Below are positions 20,590 to 32,549 of a DNA stretch of 64,000 bases, one piece after another. The stretch lies in contig CM066302.1 of the NCBI GenBank assembly GCA_033807695.1, positions 3,782,001-3,846,000 on the forward strand. The letters are read 5' to 3'. Within the stretch, counting starts at the first letter, position 1. Each line of letters begins with the position of its first letter. The notes beneath the pieces are model-generated. The model was not told where the DNA came from. It saw only the letters and a program-made list of their open reading frames with translations, and did not search any database. The translations under genes were made by a program, and so were the position numbers. This DNA is from Daedaleopsis sinensis (lineage: Eukaryota > Basidiomycota > Agaricomycetes > Polyporales > Polyporaceae).

Positions 20590-23338
20590 ATGGGCCCTCG
20601 TGTTCGCATCGAGCTTCCCCCCGCCCTTGAGACACGGCCCACGAACAAGAATCGCGTTGTTGGCGCCCCTGACATGCCAAAGCCGCGCAGGAGCCCCGCT
20701 GAGGTCAAGGAGGCGGCAGAGCAGAAGGTCAAGGCGAAGACCCGAGCTGCGGAAAAAGCGAAGGCTGCCCAGCACCGCGTTCAAGATATTGAGGCAGGGC
20801 TGAGTGAAGACAGCCCCACGCAGAACGACACCCTTCCTGCATTTGATGTTCAAGTCAGCGGTCCCGATCCCGAGTCTTTGGATTCCGACCGACCTCGCCA
20901 CAAGTCCCTCAAGATTGTGCTCCCGCCGTCGGGCCCCAGAGGAGGGCAGGCAAACAAATGTACGTTCGAGTCTATACATGTTTAGTGTCGTATCCGGTGA
21001 ATCAGCTAACATCATTGACACACCTATCGCAGCCGGTCAACAGTGTAGGTTCGACAATGTCGTGTTCAATCCCTAGAACAGATCTGTGCTGATAACTTTC
21101 ATTAGTAGAAGAAGAGGATCAGGAACAAGTTGAATATGTCGACTCTGAAGACTTACGCAATAGCTTCGACTCCCAGGGTTCCCCCGCCATCCGCGCCGCC
21201 GCAGACTCGGATGACGACTCCGAGCGAGATCCTCCGTTTCAACCTATGAATCAAGACGAGTCAGAGGAGAGCTCTTCGGGAGATGAAAGCGACACGTACG
21301 AGAAGGCGTACGAGAAGGCCAGAGGCAAGAAGAAGCGCGCTCCGTCAGCTCGGAGAGCAACTCAGGCGGTGGGAAAAAGGAAGCAGGATGCTATGGGAGA
21401 ACCCGAGCGCACACTGTACGTTGCTCTTTAACTTATACCATCCTACATGCACATGAATCTACCCATCTCATGCACATTACTTGCATTAGAGCCACCAAGA
21501 CGACCGGTCCCCCAGCTCCCAAGAAACCCAGACAGAACCATAGCAGCCATGGAACAAGTACAGGGTTAGTACCGAACTGGATGGACATTATTAGTAGCCG
21601 CCAGCCTCGCGGCCGTTCCACAACGCCAGCGACTTCAGTCTCCATCCCCAGGTCCACCGGCTCTTCTCGATCACCTTCGCGCCCACCCAGCAGCCTATCT
21701 GGTGGCGACACCAGCGAGAAGGAGGAGAGACAGGAGCTCATCGAACCTGCTGAAGTGCCCGCGAGTAAGTGATCATTGAACTCCTTGGTACGCGACATGT
21801 AATCGCGTACTTCCCCACCCAAACAGCTCCTATCTCCAATGTCAGCGATGCTCTTCGCTATCGTGCCAAGGCTCATCCGGTCTTCATGGCCGCCGATGAT
21901 CTTGACATCAGCATGAATTTGAGTAGTGAGACTGGACGCGATCAGGGAGGGCCTCCACCGCAGAGCATTGCTGCTATCACGGTACGTCCATCAGCACTCT
22001 ATCAGCCCGTCAATATCGCACTGCCTGTGCGCCCCCCCCCCCCCCTCCGATTCTCTCTAAAGTCCTGTCGTGCAGCACACACTCACCAAGATTGTACCGC
22101 CTTCGAGAATTCCCGGAGAGCCTGGTACCGACGCCAAATCAGCGGACTCTGGTACATTGAATAAGAAATCCCGCAAGCGCACAGGTAATGGCCCAGTCGG
22201 AGCCGCGGGGACAGGTAACACCTCCGAGTCCAAGTCTGTCACCCTACGCCATATCCCGCAGTCGATGCAAACACTCTTCACCGAGCGCTTCGTTCCCCTT
22301 GCCCGACAGTTTGCCGGCACTCTCGACCCTTGGCAGGAAGTCACGTTGAACGAGTTCAAGACTCTCCATCTGCAGGCATTTGGTAACCTCGCGCAAGTTC
22401 ATCCTCTTCACGAAGGAGATAAGTGCCATAGACTTGTACGTTTTACGATGTGCACATTCCTGTCCTCATGTTGTGCTGAAGTCTTCGCAGATCCAGCAGA
22501 AGCTCAACGACTGGCGCGCCAAGTTTGCGACCACAGGCACCGAGACGTTTAAAGAAATCCTCGCCTCCGACCCCGATCTTGCTGAAGTATTTTCGCAACC
22601 TAGCAATGTAGGTGCGTATGCGACATATCTCTTGGGCGATGGGAAGGGGGCGGCCCCGTTCTTCTACGCAGAGTGGAACGAAGGCCTCCGCAAAATTGTT
22701 GAGTCTCTTGTTCACTCCCTGTGTTTGGACGAGCAATCATCACTGACACTGATTGTACTGTTGTAGGGACGTATGCGAAGCACATTGATCGTTGGAATCC
22801 TGGCACATCACATCTCCGAGCTCTATGCTGTTAACCCCCAGGAGCGTATGGGAGACTACCCCCGTGGTGCGCTCTGTATGGCCGTTCTTGCCGTGAGTCG
22901 ACACTCGCCATTCAGCGGGGTTTTTCCATGTACTTGCTCGTCCTGACGCGGCTATTCCTTTGACAGGCAATGCATACTCTCACACACTATCAATCGGGAG
23001 AGTGGTCCCCACCCAAAGGGCGTGCTGGATGGTTCTCCGCCGACAACTACTCCGACAAGATCTATTGGGATGCCACCCGGAAGCGCGAGAAGAGCGACAA
23101 GAAGGTTACTAATATCTTGAAGGTGATCGACGATTTGGGTGGCGACGAATGGTCCGAGATCATCGAAGACGCACGCAAGGTGATGCTCCAACGGCGCACG
23201 ACGTCAGGGCGGCGTTCGAAGGCAGGGAAGGGTCAAACCGCTGCAGCAGTGGCGGATGCTTCGGCAGAAGTGCAGCAGGAGGCTGACGGTGCTAGCGACA
23301 GCGATGACGAGGGACTTATGCTTGTGAATGACGCTTAG
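20590..23338 (+). CDS. Plavaka second gene, accessory protein of unknown function
   Basis: This multi-exon gene diverges from the transposase and ends at 23338. I take the ATG at 20590 (MGPRVRIELPP) as the start. The N-terminal half is low-complexity, with a charged Ala/Lys stretch (likely coiled coil), acidic runs such as DSDDDSERD and basic runs such as RGKKKRAPSARR. The C-terminal half is globular: MQTLFTERFVPLARQFAG, KLNDWRAKFATTGTETFK, AYATYLLGDGKG, RMRSTLIVGILAHHISELY, MHTLTHYQSGEW and GWFSADNYSDKIYWD. I know no named domain. By position and co-inheritance it may do the job of TnpA of En/Spm, binding the subterminal repeats; that is inference. One intron has a 14-C run (22032-22045) before its acceptor. 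Confidence 0.72.
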
Positions 23339-23663
23339 TAGCCGATAGGTATCATACTGTCATTCGTGAAGTAACATCTCGCTCCAATACACGTAGAGCG
23401 TCTTTCGCACCTATGAAGTGATTTGAATGCACGATGCGTATGCGAGCAGTAGTAGTTGTGCGAAGTTACAAACATCTTATCAAGTCCGTCTTAGTGAGAT
23501 CTTACAGGACTTCGGTAAGTACAACGACTGATATAAGGTGCACGGCCTTGTATAAGCCAAGGTACATAGCTGAGGTAAGGTGGTTGAAGTTATACCTTAC
23601 ATGTCTTAGACATCTGGTGTAAGTTCACTAAGGTCCCTAACTTCAGGTGCGGTTTTGCTGATG
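23339..23663. repeat. Plavaka subterminal repeat zone, accessory-gene side
   Basis: CATCTTATC, GTCTTAGTGAG, ATCTTACAGG, GGTAAGG, CTTACATGTCTTAGAC and CACTAAGG crowd the last 190 bp, resembling the words at the other end. The last 57 bp also supply the foreign final codons and stop (23606) of the interrupted Helitron Rep half. Confidence 0.6.
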
Positions 23664-23665
23664 AG
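23629..23665 (-). repeat. Plavaka copy B right inverted repeat and AG target duplication
   Basis: The element ends ...GGTTTTGCTGATG at 23663, the complement of the left end with five mismatches in 35. AG follows at 23664-23665. Confidence 0.85.
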
Positions 23666-26618
23666 GGCGTTTACGACCTTGACAATGACGGATCTAGCGA
23701 CATCACCCGCAACGAAGTCGTCACTAGCCAATATGGCATCATGCCTATGAAGAACACTCCGAACTGTCTCGAAAAAGGATTCTGTGGACAGCTTGGTCTT
23801 TGTTACATAGTCAGTTACGTACGCCACTATAGCCTTAACCTGTGTGCCTGACAGCAAACAGGTGACGTCGTGGTTGCAGCGCAGCAAGTAAGAAAGAGCC
23901 GGATTGTAAGTGTTAATCCAGGCCTCACACTTAGCAAAACGAATAGCACCGCTCGACCTGTCCACCATTGTTGAGGGGAACAGCTCGCGTGGAAAACGCG
24001 CCTTACAAAACGGCGGTTTACCTTTCCAACAACCTTTGCCATGGTTAGGGTCATGGCGGTTAGACACGAACACAACCTCGTCTGCTTCGCGCAGCATATG
24101 GACATACCACTCATCATCATCGTCATCAGTGATGGTAGGAGGGCTAGGAAGAACAGTAGCAGGGTCGCGAGCACCTGACCGGAGTCGCGTGCGTACTCTG
24201 GGCTGTCCCCACCGATCTTCAACATACTCCACTTCCAAGCTTTCACGCAAAGCAGCCTCGCTAGTTAGACTGTAGTTCCCGACTTGGCAAGCCTCCAACC
24301 ACTCCAACATAGAGGATTCAAACGTAGAGTCCGCAAGCAACTGGTCGCGCAACTGTTGTGGACTGATGGAGCCCTCGATCCACACTAACATGTGTAAATG
24401 CAGCGTAAGTCTGCCTTGCGCCTCCACAGTGCCATAATACGCGTCGGTGTTGCCGAACAGGCCACGTCGCCCTGACCCTGCTCGCAGGACGGTATTCAGA
24501 AAAGTGGCAACCATGAGATGGAAAAATTTAGCGGCGCCGACTGGGTTAGAAGCGATCGCCCGCAAACGATCGTCAGACGACCGGATGTTTGGAGTGTATT
24601 CTGAAAGATCAATAGGTTCACCACAATAATACAGACAGATTGGATGTTTAAAATCCGCGGGAGCAAAGGTGACGAAGAAAACGGGAACACCTTTCTCATA
24701 TATCAAGGACCGAAGCTCGCTACGCTGATACTTCTTCAGAGTAGCGGAACCCTGCACGTGGCCTGCCACCCGGTCGACGATAGAAATCAGTTGAAAGCAC
24801 TCCTTTTCTGCGTCGGTAACCGGCTTCACATGCTGTCCCTGAGCAGCGCGAGCAATGATGCCATCCAGAGCTGTGCGGTCAATGTTTACAATCTTGTCGG
24901 CGACGGTCTCGAAGTATCTCCGGTCGGTGAGCAAGTATCCGCCGTGAGCGGAAGAGCGGATCTGCAGGTGGTTGAAGACGATGAACGGATAACAACGATC
25001 GGTCTGAAAACGCCGATCAGCATATGCGAGGTTAGTACGGACGTGCGTGGCATGGTCCAGACGCACAGTTATGAGTGAGTTGTCGAAACCCCCCAGGCCA
25101 TACGGATATAACCAGGGGAACATACCGGGGAACAAATCCGGATTATGATAGATAGACTGTGGATCGCGGTCGTTACCGATCGCAAGTGCTTTCCCGCCGG
25201 TTTCGAAATGTCGAATGGCATGAGCGATCTTAGCATCGTATGACATGTCAGCGAGCTCCTCTCCGGTCAGAGTGTGAACCATAAACGCACACTGACCATC
25301 CTCAACACCGCGGTCATTGGATGACTCGTACGTGGCCAGACCAGAGTGCGGACCTGCATGAACGGACGCCATACGGATAACTTGAACGGGGGGGGAGTCT
25401 TCAGGGTACTGTGCGAGGTTCACGGCGGAAATGGTGACGTCGGTGTAGTCGCGATGATTATAACAGAGCCACTCCAAGCTGAATATGAGGGGTTTGTGTC
25501 GCAAAAGAAAGGGAGTTCGACGCATGACAGCCTCAGTAGGAAGGGCGGGACCTACGAAGAGAATGGCGAGCACCTCGCGGATGTCAGCTAGAGGAGGCGG
25601 CAGCACGTTGTAGGCTTTCGCAACCGGCTGCCCGAATACGATAACGTTTGCCGCCAGGTACCGTTGCCCCAGCGCAACCTGTGCAACGCAAAAACTGTGT
25701 CTATACCTCGCGATCACTAATTGTTCTACATAAGACAGATTCTGAAGAACTGCGGGGACGTTACCTAACCAACGTCCGTTCGCCAATGCGTGTCTCGGCA
25801 GGCGGTGACGGCGCAGAGCAGCGAGACAGTGCGGACAGATGAGCAGAAATCTGCGGTCCCCTATTTCAGTCACTGCAGGGGCATACAAAATCGGGCCTGG
25901 AACTTCCTCGATGGGCTGATCGAGGCTGGTACGCTCCTTGCGAGTAACGCCTTCCCCATCGCGAACGAGAGGATCTAGGTCAATTGACGTAGAGTCGACG
26001 GAGGATAAATCCTTGCGGATCGTGAGACGAGCACATACCGCGCACGGGCTCTCGACTACGCACTCAGCAGAAGTCGCGTCGCACCAGTCGCTGACGATCT
26101 CGCGGATAAGTCCGGCATCGGCTGGCGAAGGAGGGAACCGTGACTGCGGTTCGCCGACGGTGCCTGTGCCCGAACGGCATAGAGCCAAAGTGAACAAAGC
26201 GACTGCATCGCGACAGCTGTCGCGGCATACGTGGGACTGGAGCAACAGCGCAACATGGCTGGCATCGTTACGAACATCACGGCCCAAATGGATGCCGTGG
26301 AATACAGCGGAGGCCCTCATACCGAGCGAAGTGTCGAACGACGCCACGGAAGCAGGCGCTCGGACACCGACAAAGAAAGGGCCCGCGGCACATTGTTGCA
26401 TGGCTTCATGCTCATGCACGAACGCGTGGAACACCGCCTCGAATTCCCACCCGGGCAGCGTCCCACATACGACAGGAAACGCACTAAACGACGTACGATT
26501 GTACCTGCGACCTGCGAATCAATTAGACAGGGGTGAACACGGAGCATGAAATGGACTTACCACCTGCACGGCGCTCGAGGGTGGTAAGCACTGGAGTAGA
26601 AATAAACGAGTTGCTCAT
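23664..26618 (-). CDS. Helitron RepHel, N-terminal part: DUF6570 zone and HUH Rep
   Basis: Exon 1 is 26618-26561 (MSNSFISTPVLTTLERRAG), then a 49-bp intron (26560-26512, GTAAGT...CAG, branch-like CTAAT), and exon 2 runs from 26511. The junction gives the block GGRRYNRTSF, usual for fungal Helitrons. A cysteine pair zone (CAVC, CPHC) leads into ANGRWLGNVP and YNVLPPPLADI, the DUF6570 signature. The Rep nuclease shows HLHMLVWIEG (two-His metal site, around 24387-24401) and AYVTDYVTK (two Tyr, around 23798-23825). The gene should continue into the helicase but is broken after KVVNAL by Plavaka. The frame then runs 19 codons into the transposon and stops at 23606. Confidence 0.93.
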
Positions 26619-28156
26619 CGCTACGACGGGGCTGAAAGGAATCGGTGAGCATGCAGTCGACAACGACGGACAGTACCAGCAACTGACTTTGGTGCGAGAG
26701 CAGCGGGAGGGATGGTAGAGGGGAAAGAGAGGAAGGATAAGTACGCCACTGCGGATGCCAAAGCGTCGGCAACAAACGGCAACAGTCAGGCAAATGACGG
26801 GTCGGCTCATGTCGGCTCGGGAGCACAACATGGGGGAAACCGGGTGCCAGGAAATTCACGTGACGCACGCGAGCCACGACAAGAAGAAGACCGATTCTTT
26901 AGTGGAATCGGAACTCAGAACTCCAAGTTCTATCCGACAAGTCTCCTGATCTCTACAGCTAGCCTCAGCAAATGCCATGGGGCTAAACAGAAAGCGACAG
27001 GAAGGATAGCGACATCCATACGACTGGGCGATGATAACTGGTGAGAGGTGGGTTTGTGCCCAATTGATTGTCGCGGTTCGTCTCTGATCGTCCATCTGCG
27101 CAGTCTTCGCACCCTCGACTACTATGGCGCATCGTATACGGTTTCATTGGGCTGCTATAGGGAGATAACTTCAAGCTTCCTTTGCAGGCTGTGTCCAATA
27201 CCAAGCTTGATGGCCTCGAAGAGCACTTTCCACGGTCATCCGATCGAAAATGAAATGGCACTTGATGGAGATCGGGCTTCTATTCTTCGCGCTTTGAGTT
27301 GTCACCTATCGAATGGTTCAACGTGAGTCCCCATAGAATCGTCGTATGTGTACACCACGACAGATTATGGACCATGGATGTAGGCTGTATATGGCGATGA
27401 GTCGTAAAGGTTGACACCGCACCCTTCACTCGGATTATCGGGCGTAAGTAGCTCCCACATCCCATCAATAAACCTATCTGTGATCTGTGGGTCTCTAACC
27501 GGATCTGTACGGATGTTAAACTCGCATCCACAGATCTCTCTGACTGTACGAAAGCGAAGCTTCTGCGAGCTCTCTTCGCAAAGCTCACGAAACCCTAAGG
27601 CAATACAATGAAGCTTTATCCACAGTGATGCTGGGTGCCATCGCGGTGCATACAGAAATTGTTATATGCTGCTATCACACTGCATAAACCGGAGCAGGAT
27701 TCATAAGCCCTATTGAACTCGAACGGGAGCTCAAATCGCAGTGTTCGAACGACGACGACACACCATCATGCAGCTGTAGCCCATTCGAAAGACGATCTTG
27801 AATCAATGGTCTGTCTTTCTAGATGAAGCTTAGACTGGACAGTGCGATCTACTAGGCGAGCGCGCTTGCATCTGATGATCTGTGAGACTGTGAGCTTCGT
27901 AGGCTGACGCGTTGACGTCGAGTGTTGACCAAAGACTGGAGTGCTCATCTCCTCTCCAACGTACACACTAGCTTCTCTATCGAGCTTCGCGGATTCTGAA
28001 GATGCAAAGACTCGGGCTTTGGCGGCCGTCTTCCAAAGACACATCACGATGCCGACTTCAATATAAGAACCGTGGCCTGAGGCTTTCGCGGAGTGGTAGA
28101 AGATCCTCTACAGGTTCTCCTTCCGTTCCCTACCTCACTTCGATCCCGTCCTCCAC
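26619..28156. other. region holding the unresolved Helitron 5' end
   Basis: These 1.5 kb hold no supported gene. Plus-strand exon-like pieces occur around 26990-27042 (followed by GTGAGAGG), 27106-27170 and 27189-27320 (followed by GTGAGTCC), possibly remnants of a host gene. The Helitron 5' end should fall somewhere here but no unambiguous terminus was seen. Confidence 0.4.
28061..28067 (+). promoter_or_regulatory. TATA-like box of the first 7TM gene
   Basis: ATATAAG, 90-96 bp upstream of the ATG at 28157. Confidence 0.45.
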
Positions 28157-30002
28157 ATGGCTCCCGATCTGGCGACCGAAGAGACTCAGGATCTCTCCCA
28201 CATGAACTTCTCGATTCCGGAAGGCCGTATTGACGAACTATCTTCTACGCTCAGTAACGTCTCTACGGCGCTCCAGGGTCTCAGCTCCGATTCGATCTCC
28301 CAGAGGCTTCGCGTGCAGATGTACGAAGTCATTCTATCCAGCGCGTTCTCCGGTGAGCAGCTCATCCTAGAATCACTACCCTTTAGGTTATCACTTACAC
28401 CAAGTCGACCCCTACAGGTATATACACTATACTTGTCCTCGTTGCGGTGTATCTTCTGTGGTACGTTCTCCTCCTTTCACCTGTCATATGCTCTTCTCAA
28501 GCCATACATATCGCTTCTAGCCGGAGAGGACTGAAGAGGCTGCCAATCATCGCCATGCTGCTCATCATCCTCACGCTTTACACGTCTACCACCATCTATT
28601 GGGTGACGCTTCTTCACCAGGGGTTCCGTGATATACGGGCAGTCGCGAGCAACCTCGTACTCGAGAGCAGCCGGATTGAAGCCAGCGTGTCGGCCTTCCG
28701 TCAAGCCGTGCTATCCAACGGTACGGCGAAAACCGACCTAAATGTTCTTAGTGCGACACAGGAGCAACGCATGTTCTTCTGGCCACGTGCATCTCAAGAC
28801 TGTGTAGGGACAGCAAGTCTTACTACAAACGTGAGCATAAACACTTCTCTCTGCGCATCCTCGCTCATACACGGGAACCGTCAGGTCATACTTGGGGATG
28901 CCGTCGTTTGGTGGCGAGCGTTGGTACTGTGGAAGCGCAGTCCCGCCATGCGCTGCGTGTACAGCGCCATTCTAGTGATCTTCACACTAAGTACATTCTC
29001 AAACGTCGGTACCACCGCGACCATATCAGCTCATACGCATCTCCTCCATAGTACCAGGGGTTGTTGTGACTATTCATGGGTGCCGGTCCACTACGCCACA
29101 AGACGCCGTGGTCCTCGCGTGCCCAGGTGAGAGTATAAGAACGACAGTCACCTCGGGCGCATTTTACATCCGCGATGAATGGGGGCTCGCGGCATCGGTC
29201 CTATCGCTGGTCAGCAACGCTATGGCGACAAGTTTGATCGCATACAAAGCATGGTATGTGATGCTGCTCTCGATTCAATTCTTGGACCCGTGCTTACGGA
29301 CGCATGCGGCTACCGTCCACACTGTGTATGGTGTTCTATATACAGGCAGCACCGCAAGCTGGTGCGTATGATGTTCGGCGCAAGTTCTGCGAGGACCCGG
29401 GTTGAGAAGGCACTGGCCATTCTGATCGAATCCGGGACGATATACTGTCTCCTCTGGGTATGTTATCAATCTCTATCCGACCGTTCGGCGTGTAGCTAAA
29501 TCGTTTCGCAGCTTGTGATCGTTGTGTACCAGTCGTGTGCGATCGCGTTGAGCCACGGCGACTCAGTCACCTCGCAGTACATCTATCGCTTCCACTTCAT
29601 CGTCGAGGGGTGCCTCGTCTCGCTAATTGTACGCCTGATTACATCTCATCCCACATGCCGCGCACATCAGCTAACTCTGCCACACAGGGCATCTACCCCA
29701 CGCTCGTCATCATCCTCGTCGCAGTCAACCGGTCGCACTGCGAGTCGACATTCACCTGCGACTCCTGCTCCGATGTGCGGTTCGTCGGAGGCGACGGCTC
29801 GCACTCGCGGATATCCAGGGAGGCTGCGAACGTCTCACAATGCGTCGTACGCCTCCTACCCACTCAGTCCACGGCTTCCGTTGGCTCGACGCGCGATCGC
29901 GAGGCTAGGCGAGCGAGCGATGCCAGTCAGGCGGTGCTCTGTCCGCCCCCAGTCGAGAAGAAGAAGGTTCGCTGTCAAGAGGCCGGACTCGGCGCGGCGT
30001 AG
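28157..30002 (+). CDS. 7-transmembrane basidiomycete membrane protein
   Basis: I read eight exons: 28157-28352, 28417-28460, 28521-28830, 28885-29050, 29126-29253, 29346-29457, 29512-29628 and 29688-30002, all GT-AG with matching phases. The product is about 430 residues with hydrophobic helices: GIYTILVLVAVYLL, IAMLLIILTLY...YW, VILGDAVVWWRALVLW, CVYSAILVIFTL, ASVLSLVSNAMATSLIAYKAW, ESGTIYCLLWLVIVVYQS and GIYPTLVIILVAVN. The pattern of a D-x-x-V-W-W-R helix followed by N-x-x-A-T-x-L-I-x-Y-K-A-W is typical of a large, uncharacterised 7TM family in basidiomycetes. The soluble tail contains CDSCSDVRF and ends at a TAG at 30000-30002. The ligand and role are unknown; a receptor-like plasma-membrane protein is possible. 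Confidence 0.82.
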
Positions 30003-30935
30003 TGATGAGCTTCGGGAGGAGGAGTTCGCAAAGCGCTTTCTACTTCCTAACATAGGCAACCATGCCTGTCAGAGGCGTAAAGATCGCTCACTTGTGCACA
30101 TGGGGTTGGGATTGAGATCTGTATTTTAGTAACTGCTTGTACACACGCTGCGTGTAAGTTATTTGCTCTAGAATCTGTATACTAGCGACTCGGAATATGT
30201 GTACACAGGTGTATATATACATATAAATGTGGATACACACTTGCACTCTTCAAGCTGGTATATTCCTTCGCATAATATGCTAGATGAATCTGGTACTAGT
30301 CAATTTAACGAGGTTGCGACGGTCTGAGTGCACGTAGCAATAGTCAGTAGTGATTAGACATCATTGGCAGTACTAGGCGACCGAGTATGATTCTCCCTAT
30401 CCACTCAAGCTGACCCCCAGTTCCCCATATCAGTGTGGCAGGAGCAGGCGGATGCGATTCTCGGAGGTGGGAAGTTCGCACCTGGCTATGAGAGTACCTA
30501 CTGGCCGGGGGTCGTTCACGGTTTTGCTGTCCGTGGAGATCTGATGAGTGCGCAGCTACTCGTGGATATCAATCTACTCACGCGCGTCCTCTGTGCAGAG
30601 TGACCCCAACGTTAAGGCAGGCAACTTGGAGGGTGCGTTTAAGGCGAGCGTTCTTGATTAAGTACCTTTGAGTATGAGATGATATCAAGGATAAACTTCC
30701 TGTGACAGTATGTGATATATTATCGTTTTGACACGATGCGCCCTCTGCTTCTAGAGTTGGAGGAGGAAGGTTACTTTCAGAAGAGGAATTTAGGTTCACG
30801 TAGTAGTCAAGCGCTTCTCCCCAGAACCGGCACCGCCTCGTGACAGGTGAAGCGCTGACGACTAGTCGACGACTCGAGTGGGACCGTCATCATCATCCAT
30901 GACACTGCCAAACCCTGCCACAACTTAAGACTATT
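30003..30935. other. intergenic region
   Basis: AT-richer downstream DNA with runs like TATATATACATATAAATG near 30215. No gene was recognised. Confidence 0.5.
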
Positions 30936-31401
30936 AGGGGTGCTCAATTTTGTTCGTTCGCTGCTGTTCGTTCGGAGGTGTTCGTCGGCTACGTGGAGTG
31001 GCGCTTTGATGCGAGGGGAGGTGTGCGAGCCGAGAAGGTATTCCGGGACCTAACCCTAGCTAAACCCTACCACTCCTGGATATCCCTTCGTTGAGGCATA
31101 TGGGCAGGGGCCCTCCACATCCTCATCGAAGCTCATTAAAGCCTGCGCAATGATTCTATGAGCACAGTGCATTACGACCACGAATTTTGAGCTCATACTG
31201 AGGTCGCAAACAAGTCAGATAAGCGCATACCTTGACGTTACATAAGCTTCCAATTACCAAACGTGGACGACGACTTGGGATTTACTCCAGAGGCGCTCGA
31301 GAAATGGCTTGACATCGGCAGAGATGCGCATCATCCATCAGCTTGTTGCCGACGAACACCTCCGAACGAACAGCAGCGAACGAACAAAATTGAGCACCCC
31401 T
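30936..31401. mobile_element. MITE with perfect 54-bp inverted terminal repeats
   Basis: The 54 bases from 30936 (AGGGGTGCTCAATTTTG...) are the exact reverse complement of 31348-31401. The total length is 466 bp with no coding capacity. ATT flanks both ends (30933-30935 and 31402-31404), fitting a 3-bp target duplication as in PIF/Harbinger-type elements, though three bases are weak evidence. Perfect repeats imply a recent insertion. Confidence 0.9.
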
Positions 31402-32501
31402 ATTGAATATTGAGTACTTGATCACTGAAATCCAGCCGCAGACAGATCTCTATAGCTTCACCATGAAATGACAATGTCGGTGTCCCTGAAATACGATCTG
31501 CTAAGCCACACTGATCTGTCTCTGACATTGCTTTGGCAGAATTATTTTCCCAGTGACAGCTGAGCGAAATGATCTGTCACGGTCAGTGGACAGTGGGTAT
31601 CAAACTTGCGCAGTATTAACCCCTGCCAACACAAGATGTTGGAGAGCCAGAACATTGTGCATAGGTATAGCACGCAGGTCGCACGCCTAGTACGATCCAT
31701 CCGCCGTTCGCAAGATAAATCTCCGTTGGAGGCCCGGGGGACCTAGGCTGAATGGACCAGCAGCAGTGGGTAAGTTGTGCTATTTGTGCTGACTTTATGC
31801 TCGTTCACAGCCTGCACGCTTGGTATTGACCTTCAAGATGTGTCGTTTGGGTAGGTTACCCTATCGAGACTTAGGCTATTCTGCCAGCGCCCACTGTGAT
31901 AGTACCTGGTGCGTACGGCTATTACGTAGCCTCGCTTCCTGCGAGGCATCGCACTTGTGCACATTGCAGTGTGCACAGGTGAATGCATGAAAGCGGGATA
32001 GCCCAATAGCCTCGTTACTGCGTATCAATTCGCTGCCTGATAAGGCGACATTGACGAATCATTTCGATTCGGCGTGCAATTCTTCTGACAGTGTAGTAGA
32101 CCCCTCCTCCTCCCTAAGGGGACTTTGCTGACCAGTTCGACACCGTCCTCCAATGCTCCGTGTGCTCCACCTAGTCGAGCCCATTGGTGGTATTTCTGCG
32201 GTTTTCTAATTTCGTATCTTATTTCAGCTTCCCGCCCCGAAAGGAATTGATTATTCACCCCAAACTCCATCAACCAGCCATCAACGATATACCTTTTCAG
32301 CCGCTATATGCTCTCACGCAATCCTGATATCATGATTTAGTCTCTTTCCCCTGAATTCGAACCGCTCCTGAGGATCCGGATTTCCAACAGGTTCCGCTCA
32401 ACGCATGGCGGGAACATGAATTTACGCTGGCTCCTCCCTGGTATAGGCCCTATCAACTATGAAGTGATTGACTACGGAGCTCCCAGCCATCTCGGAAGTG
32501 G
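31402..32501. other. intergenic region
   Basis: 1.1 kb with no recognised gene. A short intron-like stretch (GTAAGTTGTGC...TTCACAG, about 31770-31810) lies here without a credible exon context. Confidence 0.45.
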
Positions 32502-32508
32502 TATATAA
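32502..32508 (+). promoter_or_regulatory. TATA box of the second 7TM gene
   Basis: TATATAA, 42-48 bp upstream of the ATG at 32550. Confidence 0.5.
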
Positions 32509-32549
32509 TATGTCCACTGCTGACTTTCTTGTCGACAGCACGCCGAGCC

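Larger units (their letters stand above)
16258..23663 (-). mobile_element. complete Plavaka (CACTA-like) transposon, copy B
   Basis: The element is 7,406 bp and bounded by 35-bp imperfect inverted repeats beginning CATCAGCAAAA, with an AG duplication outside them. It encodes a transposase (minus strand) and a second gene (plus strand) that diverge from a central spacer, the same two-gene plan as En/Spm of plants. Both ends carry clusters of CTTAG/CTTAC words as expected of CACTA subterminal repeats. It sits inside the Helitron replicase gene. Its reading frames match copy A at 1-2894 over all the shared length, and both genes look uninterrupted, so it may be active. Confidence 0.93.
12163..26618 (-). 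mobile_element. Helitron body (termini not resolved), interrupted by Plavaka
   Basis: This is a rolling-circle transposon identified from its protein: a DUF6570-like N-terminal zone, an HUH Rep nuclease and a PIF1-type helicase, all in one minus-strand gene whose first ATG is 26618 and stop 12163. Without the Plavaka insert the coding part is about 7.0 kb. I could not fix the 5'-TC or the 3'-CTRR hairpin end, so the span is the coding extent only. The small-gene cluster at 3.6-12.2 kb lies on its 3' side and may be cargo inside the same element. Confidence 0.85.

Noticed and set aside
26712..27044. 110-codon plus-strand frame upstream of RepHel
   Set aside because: Low-complexity composition, no family resemblance, and it overlaps the likely Helitron 5' leader.
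31050..31075. CCTAACCCTAGCTAAACCCTAC, telomere-like
   Set aside because: Only irregular fragments occur, inside the MITE; there is no tandem telomeric array.
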